64,000 nucleotides of DNA from NCBI RefSeq assembly GCF_023509035.1, contig NZ_CP075583.1:1178001-1242000 (forward strand). The letters run 5' to 3'. The notes beneath the pieces were generated by a model. It had not been told where the DNA came from. It saw only the letters and a program-made list of their open reading frames with translations, and made no database searches. Source of the stretch: Janthinobacterium lividum. GTDB taxonomy: Bacteria; Pseudomonadota; Gammaproteobacteria; Burkholderiales; Burkholderiaceae_D. The position numbers were made by a program, and so were the translations under genes. Below, piece after piece: positions 36,800 to 46,341 of this stretch (within the stretch, counting starts at the first letter, position 1; each line of letters opens with the position of its first letter).

Positions 36800-37192
36800 A
36801 TGAAAAAATCACCGCTGCTTAATATTGCACTGTCGCAAATGATTGCGTCGCTCGGTCATGGCGACATGCTCGTCATCGGCGACGCGGGTTTGCCGTCGCA
36901 GCCGGGCGTGCCTCTGATCGACCTGGCCCTGACGCGCGGCATCCCCGGCTTCATCGACACCGTGAACACCGTGCTGAGCGAAATGCAGGTCGAGTATCAC
37001 CTGCTGGCCAGCGAGTTGCCCCAGCACAACCCGGCCATGGCGGCGCGGGTGGCGGCCTTGGCCTTGCCCGATGCGCGCCAGGTGACACACGACGAGTTCA
37101 AGCAACTGTCCAAGGGCGCGCGCGCCATCGTGCGCACGGGCGAGTGCAGTCCGTACGCCAACGTCATTTTGGTGGCAGGCGTCGTGTTTTAG
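36800..37192 (+). CDS. rbsD: D-ribose pyranase
   Basis: 130 residues with the family's catalytic His in SLGHGDMLVIGDAGLP and the C-terminal TGECSPYANVILVAGV. RbsD converts beta-pyranose ribose to the furanose form used by ribokinase. It is the last gene of the rbs operon, 13 bp after rbsK. Confidence 0.95.
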   Translation: MKKSPLLNIALSQMIASLGHGDMLVIGDAGLPSQPGVPLIDLALTRGIPGFIDTVNTVLSEMQVEYHLLASELPQHNPAMAARVAALALPDARQVTHDEFKQLSKGARAIVRTGECSPYANVILVAGVVF

Positions 37193-37326
37193 CACAAACA
37201 AACTTGAGATTGTTTGCTAAAAGCGTCAACGCTATTGTCCGCACTGAAATAATTATCTATCGGCAAAAGGGGCGGCTACAATAGCCTTACCCCTGCCAGC
37301 TCGGCAGCTTCCTGTGGTGTTCCGCC

Positions 37327-40171
37327 ATGCCGATGAAAGCCCCCGACGCTTTCCGCTTTGTCTTGCCGTTCGCCGGCAGGCTGGCGAGCGCCTGGCGCGG
37401 TTTTTTCTTCCTGCTGCTGTGCCTTGCCACGCCCGCCCGGGCGCTGGAACCCGTTTCACTGCAGCTCAATTTCACGCATCAGTTCCAGTTTGCCGGCTAT
37501 TACGCGGCCATCGAGCAAGGCTATTACCGCGAGGCGGGGCTGGAGGTCAAGCTGCTTGAAGGCAACGGCATGCCGCTTGCCGAGGCGGCCGTGCTGACGG
37601 GCCAGGCCGAGTATGGCGTGGGCAACAGCGCCTTGTTGCTCAGCCGGCTTGCCGGCAAGCCCGTGGTGGTGCTGGCCGTGGTGTTCCAGCATTCGCCCAG
37701 CGTGCTGCTGATGCGCCAGCATGGCGGCGCGCCGGATGTGCACAGGCTGGCGGGCGGCCCCGTGATGATAGGCGCGCCCACCGACGTGGCGTCCGCATCC
37801 GATGAAGTGTCGCTGTTCCTGAAGAAAATGGGCGTCGCGCCGGAACAGATGCTGCACCTGCCGCCCAGCTACCGGATCGAGGATTTGATCGATGGCAAGG
37901 TCGATGCCATTGCCGCGTATTCCACCAACGAACCGGATTACCTGGACCGGGCGGGCTTTCCCTACTACCAGTTTACGCCGCGCACGGCCGGCATCGATTT
38001 CTACGGCGACAACCTGTTTTACCAGCGAGCACGAACTGCGCCGCCATCCCGAGCGTGTCAAAGCGTTCCGCGCGGCCAGCCTGCGTGGCTGGCAATACGC
38101 GATGGCGCACCGCGAGGAAATGGCGCGTGTGATCCATGCCAAATACAGCCAGCGCCACGACCACGCGCATTTGCTGTACGAGGCGCAGCAGATGGAATTG
38201 CTGCTGCAGCCCGTGCTGGTGGAGCTCGGCTACATGAATCCCCTGCGCTGGCAGCACATCGCCGACACATATGCGGCCATGGGCGTGCTGCCGCCCAATG
38301 CCACGACCAGCCCTGCCTACAAGGGCTTCCTGTATCGCCCCGTGCCAGGCGCCGACCTGGGCTGGCTGTACCTGTCGCTGGGCGTGGCGGGCAGCCTGCT
38401 TGCCGTGTCGGCGGCCTTTCATTTCAGCAACCTGGCGCGTGAGCGCCGCCGCACGGAGGAAACCATCCGCCAGGGGGAATTGCGCTTTCGCACCATGTTC
38501 GAGGAAGCGCCCATGGGCATCGCCCTGATCGATACCTTGAGCGGACAGTTTCTCGACATCAATCCGCGTTACCTGGCCATCAGTGGGCGCAGCCTGGAAC
38601 ACATGAAGCAAACGAGCTGGATGGAGATCAGCCATCCCGACGACGTGGCTGGCGAGCAAGAGCAGGTGGCGCAGCTGCTGGCGCGGCGCATGCAGGGCTT
38701 CCGCCACGCCAAGCGCATCGTGCGTCCCGATGGCGACGTGGTGTGGGTCGATGCCTCGGTGACGGCCATTGCCACGGCGCGCCATGGCGGCCCGCACCAT
38801 CTGTGCATGCTGGAAGACGTGACGGACAAGCGGCAAACGGAAGCGCTGATCTGGCAGCAAGCCAATTTTGATACCCTGACGCAATTGCCGAACCGGCGCA
38901 TGTTCCATGAGCGTTTGCGCCTGGCGCTGGCCCAGGGCCGGCGTGATACGAGCCGCGTGGCCATCCTGTTCATCGACCTCGACCATTTCAAGGAAGTCAA
39001 CGACACCCTGGGCCACCACCAGGGCGATATTTTGCTGATCGAGGCGGCGCGGCGCATCCGCGTGGGCGTGCGCGAGACGGACACGGTGGCGCGCCTGGGA
39101 GGCGATGAATTCACGGTGATCCTGTCCGACCTCGACGATCTGCAGCAAGTCGACCGCATCGCGCGGCAAATACTCGACGGCTTGCTGGAGCCGTTTTTGC
39201 TGGGGCAGGAGCAGGCCTTCGTCTCGGCCTCGATCGGCATCACCCTGTATCCGGACGACGCGGGCACTATCGAGGACTTGCTCAAGCATGCGGACCAGGC
39301 CATGTATGTCTCGAAAGGCGCGGGGCGCAACCGTTACAGCTACTTTACGCCCGCCATGCAGGTGGCGGCCGTCAACCGCATGCGCATGGGAGCGGACTTG
39401 CGCACGGCTTTGCGCGAACAGCAGATGCAATTGTATTACCAGCCCATCGTCGAGCTGGACAGCAGCAAGCTGGTCAAAGCGGAAGCCTTGCTGCGCTGGC
39501 ACCATCCGCAGCGGGGCCTCGTGTGTCCGCCTGATTTTCTCGCGGTGGCCGAAAGCAGCGGCCTGATCGTGGAGATCGGCGACTGGGTGCTGCACACGGC
39601 AGCCGCGCAACTGCTGCACTGGCGCGCGCAGGGCCAGGCCATCGGCTTGCCGGGACTGCAGCTGTGCCTGAACCAGTCGCCGCTGGAATTGCAGCGCGAA
39701 GTGGAGGCGCCCGGCACCTGGCTGCGCCAGCTGGCGACGCTCGGTGTGCCGGCCTCGGCCTTCGTGCTCGACATGCGCGAAGATGTACTTTTACCTAGCG
39801 GCAATAGCATGGCGCCACGCCTGCAGCACTTGCGCGAGGCGGGCCTGCAGATCGCCCTCGACGACTTCGGCAGCGGCCATGCCTCGCTGACGCAATTGCA
39901 GCAATGCGGCATCGATTACCTGAAGCTCGACGGCGTGCTGGTGCGCAAGCTGGCGCCTGGCGCCAGCGAGCTGGTGCTGTGCGAAGCCATCGTCACCATG
40001 GCTCACAAGCTGGGTTTGCAGGTCATCGCCGAAGGTGTGGAGACCGAAGAGCAGCGCGCGCGGCTGCTGGAGATCGGCTGTGATTTTGCGCAAGGCGATT
40101 TGTTTGCGCCGCCGCTGACCATCGAAGCGTTCGATGCGCTGCTGCACGCCCGGCGGCCCTTGCACCCTTGA
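37327..40171 (+). CDS. membrane sensor: NMT1-type binding domain, PAS, GGDEF and EAL (single-base frameshift)
   Basis: With one T removed from GTTTTACC at 38016-38023 the product has 947 residues. It has an N-terminal signal/anchor, an NMT1/THI5-like periplasmic binding domain (LQLNFTHQFQFAGYYAAIEQGYY), a transmembrane helix, PAS (about 385-500), GGDEF (RLGGDEF about 590-596) with an intact RxxD inhibition site (RETD) five residues before it, and EAL (KAEALLRWHHP about 717-727). The EAL residues Asn, Glu, DDFGSG, KLD and EGVET all appear present. It should both make and degrade c-di-GMP in response to a periplasmic ligand, perhaps a thiamine-pyrimidine-like or aromatic compound. A -10 TACAAT at 37274-37279 precedes it. 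Confidence 0.85.
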
Positions 40172-40340
40172 AACAGGCATGCCCTGCCACCAGATGCGCA
40201 CTGGCCCTGCGGGACAGGGCTCCCGGCCTGAACGGGCTTATACTCGACGGGCTGGCGCCTGCGCCCGGCATTGCTGTCATGGGTCCTGGACCTAGTGCGC
40301 AGGCAAACCTTCTTCCATTCACTCAACTCGAGGTGACCTC

Positions 40341-40733
40341 ATGGGCATTTTCAGCAATATCTACAACAAAATCTTCCACCATTCGTCCGACGCTGCTCCG
40401 GCAGCCACGCCAGCCGCTGCCACGACAGCACCTGCAGCAGCACCGGCGGCACCTGCACCGGCGGCTGCCGTGCCCGTGGTGGATGTGGAAGTGGTGCTGG
40501 TCGACCTGGCCAGCAAGAACGCGGAAACACTCAATTGGCGCACGTCCATCGTCGACCTGATGAAACTGTTGCAACTCGACAGCAGCCTGGCTGCGCGCAA
40601 GGAACTGGCGCAAGAGTTGCACTTCACGGGCGACACCAATGACTCGGCCAGCATGAACATCTGGCTGCACCGCCAGGTGATGATCAAGCTGGCGGAAAAC
40701 GGCGGAAAAGTACCGGAAGAGTTGAAAAACTAA
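40341..40733 (+). CDS. DUF3597 family protein
   Basis: 130 residues. The first 16 (MGIFSNIYNKIFHHSS) and the C-terminal domain from LNWRTSIVDLMKLLQLDSS to LAENGGKVPEELK match the DUF3597 pattern; between them is an alanine/proline-rich linker typical of the family. Function is unknown; homologs are usually small cytoplasmic proteins. It stands alone, 188 bp before ahpC. Confidence 0.88.
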   Translation: MGIFSNIYNKIFHHSSDAAPAATPAAATTAPAAAPAAPAPAAAVPVVDVEVVLVDLASKNAETLNWRTSIVDLMKLLQLDSSLAARKELAQELHFTGDTNDSASMNIWLHRQVMIKLAENGGKVPEELKN

Positions 40734-40781
40734 ACACCTGGCGGCGGCAGGGGTATCCACTGTCACCGCTATCCAATCCTG

Positions 40782-40808
40782 TGGGAACTGCCTATCATGG
40801 AGTTCCCA
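40782..40808. repeat. inverted repeat between the DUF3597 gene and ahpC
   Basis: Arms TGGGAACT and AGTTCCCA around an 11-base loop, without a T-run. Confidence 0.4.
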
Positions 40809-40856
40809 TAGCGTCATGATAGCTAAAATCAATTGAAACTATTGTGACAATCAATT

Positions 40857-40884
40857 TTGCATATGGGTTAAAACCCCTTACACT
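40857..40884 (+). promoter_or_regulatory. probable sigma-70 promoter of ahpC
   Basis: TTGCAT, 16-bp spacer, TACACT. Upstream at 40818-40856 lies an AT-rich stretch with ATAG/CTAT elements about 20 bp apart, compatible with OxyR binding but too degenerate to assert. Confidence 0.6.
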
Positions 40885-40921
40885 AGAGTCTTACTGATTC
40901 ACCACACGAGAGGAAATGACT

Positions 40922-41485
40922 ATGTCGCTCATCAATACCCAAGTTAAACCATTCAAGGCAACCGCATTCCACAATGGCAAATTCGTCGACCTGACGGAAG
41001 CGTCGCTGAAAGGCAAGTGGTCGGTATTCGTGTTCTACCCAGCCGACTTCACCTTCGTTTGCCCAACCGAACTGGAAGATCTGGCCGATCACCACGCTGA
41101 ATTCCAGAAGCTGGGCGTCGATGTCTACGGCATCTCGACCGATTCGCATTTCGCGCATAAAGCATGGCACGACACCTCGGACGCGATCAAGAAAGTGCAA
41201 TACGCACTGATCGGTGACCCAACCGGCACCCTGTCGCGCAATTTCGAAGTCATGATCGAAGAAGAAGGCATGGCACTGCGCGGTACCTTCGTCATCAATC
41301 CAGACGGCTTCATCAAAGTGCTGGAAGTGCATGACAACGGCATCGGCCGTGACGCAGCGGAACTGTTGCGCAAAGTTAAGGCAGCTCAATACGTTGCCGC
41401 TCACCCAGGTGAAGTTTGCCCAGCCAAATGGACGGAAGGCGCAGCAACCCTGACCCCATCGCTGGACCTGGTTGGCAAGATCTAA
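40922..41485 (+). CDS. ahpC: alkyl hydroperoxide reductase subunit C (peroxiredoxin)
   Basis: 187 residues. The peroxidatic Cys47 is in FTFVCPTE and the resolving Cys166 in GEVCPAKW, the typical 2-Cys AhpC pair. It reduces hydrogen peroxide and organic peroxides using electrons from AhpF. The ATG at 40922 is preferred over one at 40916 because AGAGGA lies at correct spacing from it. Codon use is strongly biased toward preferred codons, as expected for a highly expressed gene. ahpF follows after 107 bp. Confidence 0.97.
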   Translation: MSLINTQVKPFKATAFHNGKFVDLTEASLKGKWSVFVFYPADFTFVCPTELEDLADHHAEFQKLGVDVYGISTDSHFAHKAWHDTSDAIKKVQYALIGDPTGTLSRNFEVMIEEEGMALRGTFVINPDGFIKVLEVHDNGIGRDAAELLRKVKAAQYVAAHPGEVCPAKWTEGAATLTPSLDLVGKI

Positions 41486-41592
41486 GTCTTGAACCCTTGC
41501 AACATCTAGCAGCAAACAAGTAGTTACCGCGATGCCGGACCGGGTGTCCGGCCCGGCATTCGCCTAAATATTTGTAGAAAAGGAAAAAAATC

Positions 41593-43188
41593 ATGTTAGA
41601 CGCAACCCTCAAAACCCAACTGAAATCCTACCTGGAAAAAGTAGTGTATCCGCTTGAGTTGGTCGCTTCTCTCGATGACAGCGCAAAAGCCCGCGAGATG
41701 AAGGAATTGCTCCAGGAGATAGTCCTGTTGAGCGACAAGATCACGCTGGTCGAGCGCATAGACGCTGGCGTACGGACCCCGTCGTTCAGCATCAACCGTG
41801 CAGGCTCCGACATCGGCGTGCGTTTCGCCGGTGTGCCGATGGGCCACGAATTCACTTCCCTGGTGCTGGCGCTGCTGCAAGTGGGCGGCCACACCATCAA
41901 GTTCGACGATGCCGTGATCGAGCAGATCCGCAATCTCGACGGCGATTACGAGTTTGAAACGTTTATTTCGCTCTCCTGCCATAACTGCCCGGAAGTGGTG
42001 CAGGCATTGAATGCCATGGCGGTGATCAACCCGCGCATCAAGGTCACCACCATCGATGGCGGCGTGTTCCCGAAAGAAGTGGAAGAACGCCAGATCATGG
42101 CCGTGCCGATGATGTTCCTGAATGGCGAGCATTTCGGCCAGGGACGCACGAACGTCGAGGAAATCCTCGCCAAGCTCGACACCAACGCCGGCGCACGTCA
42201 GGCTGAAGCACTGAACAAGAAAGACGTCTTTGATGTACTGATCGTCGGCGGCGGCCCTGCCGGCGCGGCAGCGGCCATCTACGCGGCCCGCAAAGGCATC
42301 AAGACGGGTGTGCTGGCCGAGCGTTTTGGCGGCCAGGTGCTCGACACCCTGGCCATCGAGAATTTTATTTCCGTCAAAGAAACCGATGGTCCGAAGTTCG
42401 CCATGGCGCTGGAACAGCACGTCAAGGAATACGAAGTCGACATCATGAACACCCAGCGCGCTGCGAAATTGACGCCGGGCAAATTGGTGCAGATTGAAAC
42501 GGCGAATGGCGCCATCTTGAAAGCCAAGACCGTCATCCTGGCTACCGGTGCCCGCTGGCGCGAAATCAACGTGCCGGGCGAGAAGGAATACCGCAACCAC
42601 GGTGTCGCCTACTGCCCGCACTGCGATGGTCCCTTGTTCAAGGGCAAGCGCGTGGCCGTGATCGGCGGCGGCAACTCGGGCGTGGAAGCGGCGATCGACC
42701 TGGCAGGTCTCGTCAAACACGTGACCCTGATCGAGTTCGGAGCTGAACTGCGTGCCGATGCGGTGCTGCAACGCAAGCTGCACAGCCTGCCTAACGTGAC
42801 CGTGATCACGTCGGCCCAAACCACCGAGATCCACGGCGACGGCAAGATCGTCAATGGCCTGAGCTACACGGACCGGGTCAGTGGCGAGTCGAAAAAGGTC
42901 GAGCTGGAAGGCGTCTTCGTGCAAATCGGCCTGGTGCCGAATACGGAGTGGCTGAAAGGCACGGTAGCGTTGTCGCGCCACGGCGAAATCGAAGTCGACG
43001 CCCGCGGCCAGACCTCGATCCCGGGCGTGTTTGCGGCCGGCGACGTCACCACGGTGTCGTACAAGCAGATCATCATCGCCACCGGCGAAGGCGCCAAGGC
43101 AGCCCTGTCCGCCTTTGACCACCTGATCCGCTCGGACGACGAGGAAGTGGTCGATGAAGCCGCAGCGAAAGAAGCGCTGACGGCGTAA
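41593..43188 (+). CDS. ahpF: alkyl hydroperoxide reductase subunit F
   Basis: 531 residues. The N-terminal double thioredoxin-like domain has CHNC (C129/C132), followed by FAD-binding [10 protein letters not shown] and the thioredoxin-reductase-type disulfide CPHC (C341/C344), then an NADH-binding GGGNSG. It passes electrons from NADH to AhpC. Length and order match the family. A terminator follows. Confidence 0.97.
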   Translation: MLDATLKTQLKSYLEKVVYPLELVASLDDSAKAREMKELLQEIVLLSDKITLVERIDAGVRTPSFSINRAGSDIGVRFAGVPMGHEFTSLVLALLQVGGHTIKFDDAVIEQIRNLDGDYEFETFISLSCHNCPEVVQALNAMAVINPRIKVTTIDGGVFPKEVEERQIMAVPMMFLNGEHFGQGRTNVEEILAKLDTNAGARQAEALNKKDVFDVLIVGGGPAGAAAAIYAARKGIKTGVLAERFGGQVLDTLAIENFISVKETDGPKFAMALEQHVKEYEVDIMNTQRAAKLTPGKLVQIETANGAILKAKTVILATGARWREINVPGEKEYRNHGVAYCPHCDGPLFKGKRVAVIGGGNSGVEAAIDLAGLVKHVTLIEFGAELRADAVLQRKLHSLPNVTVITSAQTTEIHGDGKIVNGLSYTDRVSGESKKVELEGVFVQIGLVPNTEWLKGTVALSRHGEIEVDARGQTSIPGVFAAGDVTTVSYKQIIIATGEGAKAALSAFDHLIRSDDEEVVDEAAAKEALTA

Positions 43189-43205
43189 CGCTAGACGCTG
43201 TACAG

Positions 43206-43245
43206 AAAAAACCGGAACGGCCGCGAGGCCCTTCCGGTTTTTTTA
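43206..43245 (+). terminator. terminator of ahpF
   Basis: Arms AACCGGAA/TTCCGGTT with inner GC pairing and a run of seven T. It could also serve the convergent CzcE-like gene because A-rich sequence flanks its other side. Confidence 0.88.
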
Positions 43246-43258
43246 TGGGTGCAGGAAA

Positions 43259-43597
43259 TCAGCTGCCCGCGTACAGCGGATTGCCGGCGACATACACCTG
43301 GATGCCATCGACGCGCATGTCTTTCGGCGCGATGTCGCTCAGGGCGAAGACGGTCTTGTTATTGAAGGTTTGCACATGCCACGTAAAACGCTGGCCGGCG
43401 CGCGCGATGGTGATGGTTTCGCCGCGCGTGACGTTGATGTGGCGCGTATCGGGCTGCAGGTCGATGCTGCGCTGGGCGGCGGCGTGCGGGGCGCTGCTGC
43501 CATAGTCGGCGGCCGTGCCCGTGGGGCCGGCGGCAATGGCGCTGCCGGCAAGGACGGCGCACACGATGGCCAGGGCGCTGCGGTGGGTGTTCAACAT
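43259..43597 (-). CDS. CzcE-like periplasmic protein
   Basis: 112 residues from MLNTHRSALAIVCAVLAGSA, a signal peptide, with GGAG at correct spacing. The mature part (DYGSSAPHAAAQRSIDLQPD, INVTRGETITI, FTWHVQTF and VYVAGNPLY) follows the CzcE family, whose member in Cupriavidus metallidurans is a periplasmic copper-binding protein. No metal efflux genes are adjacent, so metal binding here is an inference. A hairpin lies in its 5' leader at 43620-43640. Confidence 0.75.
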   Translation of the reverse strand: MLNTHRSALAIVCAVLAGSAIAAGPTGTAADYGSSAPHAAAQRSIDLQPDTRHINVTRGETITIARAGQRFTWHVQTFNNKTVFALSDIAPKDMRVDGIQVYVAGNPLYAGS

Positions 43598-43619
43598 GTT
43601 GTTCTCCAAGAATAAGCCT

Positions 43620-43640
43620 GGCGCGGTGAATAACCGCGCC
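43620..43640 (-). promoter_or_regulatory. stem-loop in the leader of the CzcE-like gene
   Basis: Arms GGCGCGGT/ACCGCGCC with loop GAATA, about 13 bp upstream of the ribosome site. Confidence 0.4.
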
Positions 43641-43732
43641 GTGTTGTCGTAGTGGCTGCACCGGGATCACCGGTTTTTGCAACACGGCATCGTAAGCTGT
43701 CCTTGGTCGATCTGCAAAGCTGTATTTCCTGT

Positions 43733-44335
43733 CTATATTTCCACCGTCGCCGCCAGCGGTACATCCGGCGCCAGGTGGCTGGTCAGCACGATGCACTGGC
43801 GCGCCAGGCGGGACGGCTCGGCCAGACGCTGGCGCAAGTACGCCATGGCGGATGTATCGAGGCCATTGAACGGTTCATCGATCAGCAACAGGCGCACGGG
43901 CAAGGCCAGGGCCAGCGCCAGTTGCAGCTTTTTATGCTGGCCCAAGGACAGGGCGGTAATGCTTTGCTGCAAGGTGGACGTCATGGCAAATGCGCTCAAC
44001 TCCTCGTTCAGCAGGGCCTGGTCGCTGCCCGGATACAGGGCCAGGTGCAGGTCGAGAAATTCGTGCACTTGCAGCCAGGGCAGGGCGGGCGCGTCGCCGC
44101 CGCAATAGAAGGCTTGCGCGCGGTAGGCCAGCGGCATGAAACCGCTGTCGACGTCATCGAGGCGGATGGCGCCGCGCGCGGGCAGCAGGGCGCCGCCCGC
44201 CAGCTTCAGCAGGGTTGTCTTGCCGGCCCCGTTCGCGCCACGCAGCCAGGTGATGCCGGGACCGAATTGCTGGCTGTAGCCCTGGAAGACGCTATGCGTG
44301 GGAAAGTGAAAATCGAGGTGCTCGATGTGCAGCAC
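43733..44335 (-). CDS. ABC transporter ATP-binding protein
   Basis: 200 residues. Walker A GANGAGKTTLL, signature LSLGQ (variant of LSGGQ) and Walker B LLLIDEPFNGLD are present. The protein is at the short end for ABC ATPases and resembles the small exporter ATPases of the CcmA type. It lies 13 bp after the permease gene and is almost certainly its partner. The substrate is unknown. Confidence 0.85.
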   Translation of the reverse strand: MLHIEHLDFHFPTHSVFQGYSQQFGPGITWLRGANGAGKTTLLKLAGGALLPARGAIRLDDVDSGFMPLAYRAQAFYCGGDAPALPWLQVHEFLDLHLALYPGSDQALLNEELSAFAMTSTLQQSITALSLGQHKKLQLALALALPVRLLLIDEPFNGLDTSAMAYLRQRLAEPSRLARQCIVLTSHLAPDVPLAATVEI

Positions 44336-44348
44336 GGGAGAGGGGGAT

Positions 44349-45452
44349 TCAATTCCATAATTCGCTTCCGATGGCGCTCAAGGAAAGGATGGACAGGACG
44401 ACGAGGACGACACGCCCGCGCGCCGTGAGGCGGGGCAGGCCGACGATGGCCAGCAGGGCCACGCTGGCCGTGAGGGCGTACACCTTGGTCACGCGTTGCA
44501 GCAAGGCGGCGGGATCGATGGCGTACAGCAAGACAGCGCCCGCCAGCAGCACGGCAAACGGCGGCAGCAGGCTGGCGGCGCAGGCCAGGCGCGTCAAGGC
44601 CGTGCTGGCCAGCGGCCAGGCATCCAGCGTGGGGCGCAGTACGGCGATCTGCTCGCGCACGGCCTTGTCGCCCCGGTCCGTCACAATGACCAGGCTGGCG
44701 CTGGCCAGTAAACCCAGCAGGGGAGCGGGCACGAGGGGTGCGCGCAGCAGCCAGGCCAGCATGCTGGCGCCAGCCGTGGCCAGCAGCACGCTTTGCTGCA
44801 GGCCGATCACATTTTCCTTGCGCCAGAACGGCAGCCAGAACAGCTGGCGCCACAGGAAAAGGGTGCGCCAGCGGGGCCGTTGCGGCACATAGGTGCGCAT
44901 GGTGGGCGCGCGCGTTTTTTGTACGGGCCGCGGTGCGCGCAGGCGCTGCGCCACGATGAGCGTCGTCAGCAGCCAGGCCAGCATCCACACGGTGACGGTG
45001 GCGGCAATGCCGGGCGCGGCAATCGGACGCAGCCAGGGCGGCGACTGCACCAGCCAGATGGTGGCCGAGATGGCATAGGCGAGTCCCAGCGGCAGCATCA
45101 GCAGGCCGGACACGGCCACGTCCGCTTGCCAGCGCAAGCGCGGCGGCAACGGCAGCTGGCGCAGCCAGGCGGCGGTACTGGCCGGCAGCAGACGCTTGCG
45201 CAGCAGCCAGGCGGGCAGGCAGGTCAGCAGGGCTTGCGCGCTCAGGACAGCCAGGGCGGCGGACCAGGGCAGGCTCACGGCGAGAAAGCCGGGCAGGGCG
45301 ATGACGCTGAGCAATCCCAGCAAGACGGGGCCGGCCAGGAACAAAAGAATTTCCATGGAACTCGTCAGGCTGGCGGCAAATTGCAGCAAAGCATGATGGG
45401 CCAGGCGCAGGCGCAGGGCGATATAGGGATGAGTACTACGGGGCAAGCGCAT
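44349..45452 (-). CDS. ABC-2-like membrane permease of the same transporter
   Basis: 367 residues with about eight to nine hydrophobic segments in two groups separated by a basic loop (about 170-200, arginine/proline-rich). It matches no family I can name with confidence, but position and topology make it the membrane partner of the downstream ATPase. A short palindromic element lies upstream of the start at 45495-45558. Confidence 0.65.
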   Translation of the reverse strand: MRLPRSTHPYIALRLRLAHHALLQFAASLTSSMEILLFLAGPVLLGLLSVIALPGFLAVSLPWSAALAVLSAQALLTCLPAWLLRKRLLPASTAAWLRQLPLPPRLRWQADVAVSGLLMLPLGLAYAISATIWLVQSPPWLRPIAAPGIAATVTVWMLAWLLTTLIVAQRLRAPRPVQKTRAPTMRTYVPQRPRWRTLFLWRQLFWLPFWRKENVIGLQQSVLLATAGASMLAWLLRAPLVPAPLLGLLASASLVIVTDRGDKAVREQIAVLRPTLDAWPLASTALTRLACAASLLPPFAVLLAGAVLLYAIDPAALLQRVTKVYALTASVALLAIVGLPRLTARGRVVLVVLSILSLSAIGSELWN

Positions 45453-45494
45453 GCGGGCAGGGGTGGAGTCAGGGTAGCGCTGATTCTAACAGCC

Positions 45495-45558
45495 GGGGTC
45501 AGACCCCTGGATAAGTTAGCTTTGAGGTTGACGTTGGCGGTGTTGAGGGTCTGACCCC
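45495..45558. repeat. REP-like palindromic pair
   Basis: GGGGTCAGACCCC at 45495-45507 and GGGTCTGACCCC at 45547-45558 form an inverted pair 39 bp apart; each is itself nearly palindromic. The layout resembles paired extragenic palindromes (BIME type). Confidence 0.6.
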
Positions 45559-45565
45559 ACAATGG

Positions 45566-45603
45566 GAAAAGCCCTTCGGTTCCAGGAACCAAAGGGCTTT
45601 TCT
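45566..45603 (-). terminator. terminator of tRNA pair 1
   Basis: 11-bp stem GAAAAGCCCTT/AAGGGCTTTTC, functional in both orientations; the copy for pair 2 lies exactly 427 bp away. Confidence 0.8.
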
Positions 45604-45608
45604 TTTAT

Positions 45609-45685
45609 TGGCGGAGCGGACGGGACTCGAACCCGCGACCCCCGACGTGACAGGCCGGTATTCTAACCAACTGAACTACCACTCC
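45609..45685 (-). tRNA. tRNA-Asp (GTC), copy 1
   Basis: 77 nt with encoded CCA. Cloverleaf arms pair and the anticodon GTC sits in loop CTGTCAC; the T-arm GGTTCGAACCC is canonical. It is downstream of tRNA-Val in the same transcript. Confidence 0.97.
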
Positions 45686-45742
45686 AAGCTCGTATGATCT
45701 GTGTTGCTGATCCATGAAGCACTGGATAATTTTCTGTATTGG

Positions 45743-45818
45743 TGGTGGGTGCTGAGAGGCTCGAACTCCCGACCTACGCCTTGTAAGGGCGCCGCTCTAC
45801 CAACTGAGCTAAGCACCC
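45743..45818 (-). tRNA. tRNA-Val (TAC), copy 1
   Basis: 76 nt with encoded CCA, anticodon TAC in loop CTTACAA, canonical D-arm AGCTCAGTTGGTAGAG and T-arm. First tRNA of the pair. Confidence 0.97.
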
Positions 45819-45870
45819 GCATACCCAGAAAACTATCCCGACGTTTGTCACCACGTCTGGAAGAGGCACT

Positions 45871-45900
45871 ATTATAGGGGGCGCTTTCCCGCTTGTGCAA
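45871..45900 (-). promoter_or_regulatory. promoter of tRNA pair 1
   Basis: On the minus strand TTGCAC, 17-bp spacer, TATAAT. The roughly 46-nt leader contains an inverted repeat GACGT/ACGTC. Confidence 0.85.
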
Positions 45901-45992
45901 CTATTCTTGAGGGCTAACAGCAGTTTTTTTGCTGAAAAGCGCAAAAATGTTCAAGGAAGGGAGTCGTGACGTGTTTTCTGCTTCTGAAATGG

Positions 45993-46029
45993 GAAAAGCC
46001 CTTCGGTTCTAGGAACCAAAGGGCTTTTC
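45993..46029 (-). terminator. terminator of tRNA pair 2
   Basis: Same 11-bp stem as at 45566, with one loop substitution. Confidence 0.8.
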
Positions 46030-46035
46030 TTTTAT

Positions 46036-46112
46036 TGGCGGAGCGGACGGGACTCGAACCCGCGACCCCCGACGTGACAGGCCGGTATTCTAACCAACTG
46101 AACTACCACTCC
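46036..46112 (-). tRNA. tRNA-Asp (GTC), copy 2
   Basis: 77 nt, identical to copy 1 as read, 427 bp from it. Confidence 0.97.
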
Positions 46113-46166
46113 AAGCTCGTATGATCTGTATTGCTGATCCATGAAGCACTGGACAGTTTTCTGATT

Positions 46167-46242
46167 TGGTGGGTGCTGAGAGGCTCGAACTCCCGACCTA
46201 CGCCTTGTAAGGGCGCCGCTCTACCAACTGAGCTAAGCACCC
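46167..46242 (-). tRNA. tRNA-Val (TAC), copy 2
   Basis: 76 nt, identical to copy 1 as read. The Val-Asp spacer is 3 nt shorter than in pair 1. Confidence 0.97.
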
Positions 46243-46298
46243 GTTGCTTGTCTCAGAAAACCATCCCGACGTTTGTCACCACGTCTGGAAGAGGCGCT

Positions 46299-46327
46299 AT
46301 TATAGGACGGCTAAAATCCTTCTGCAA
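46299..46327 (-). promoter_or_regulatory. promoter of tRNA pair 2
   Basis: On the minus strand TTGCAG, 17-bp spacer, TATAAT. The spacer has diverged from pair 1 while both hexamers and the leader repeat are kept. Confidence 0.85.
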
Positions 46328-46341
46328 GCGCTTTTTTCACA

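Noticed and set aside
40818..40856. Definite OxyR site upstream of ahpC
   Set aside because: ATAG/CTAT elements are present but the four-element spacing is not met well enough to call; mentioned only within the promoter entry.
45609..46242. Integration hotspot at the tRNA genes
   Set aside because: No integrase, no repeated tRNA 3' end fragment beyond the tandem copy itself and no change in gene content; the repeat is a local tandem duplication.
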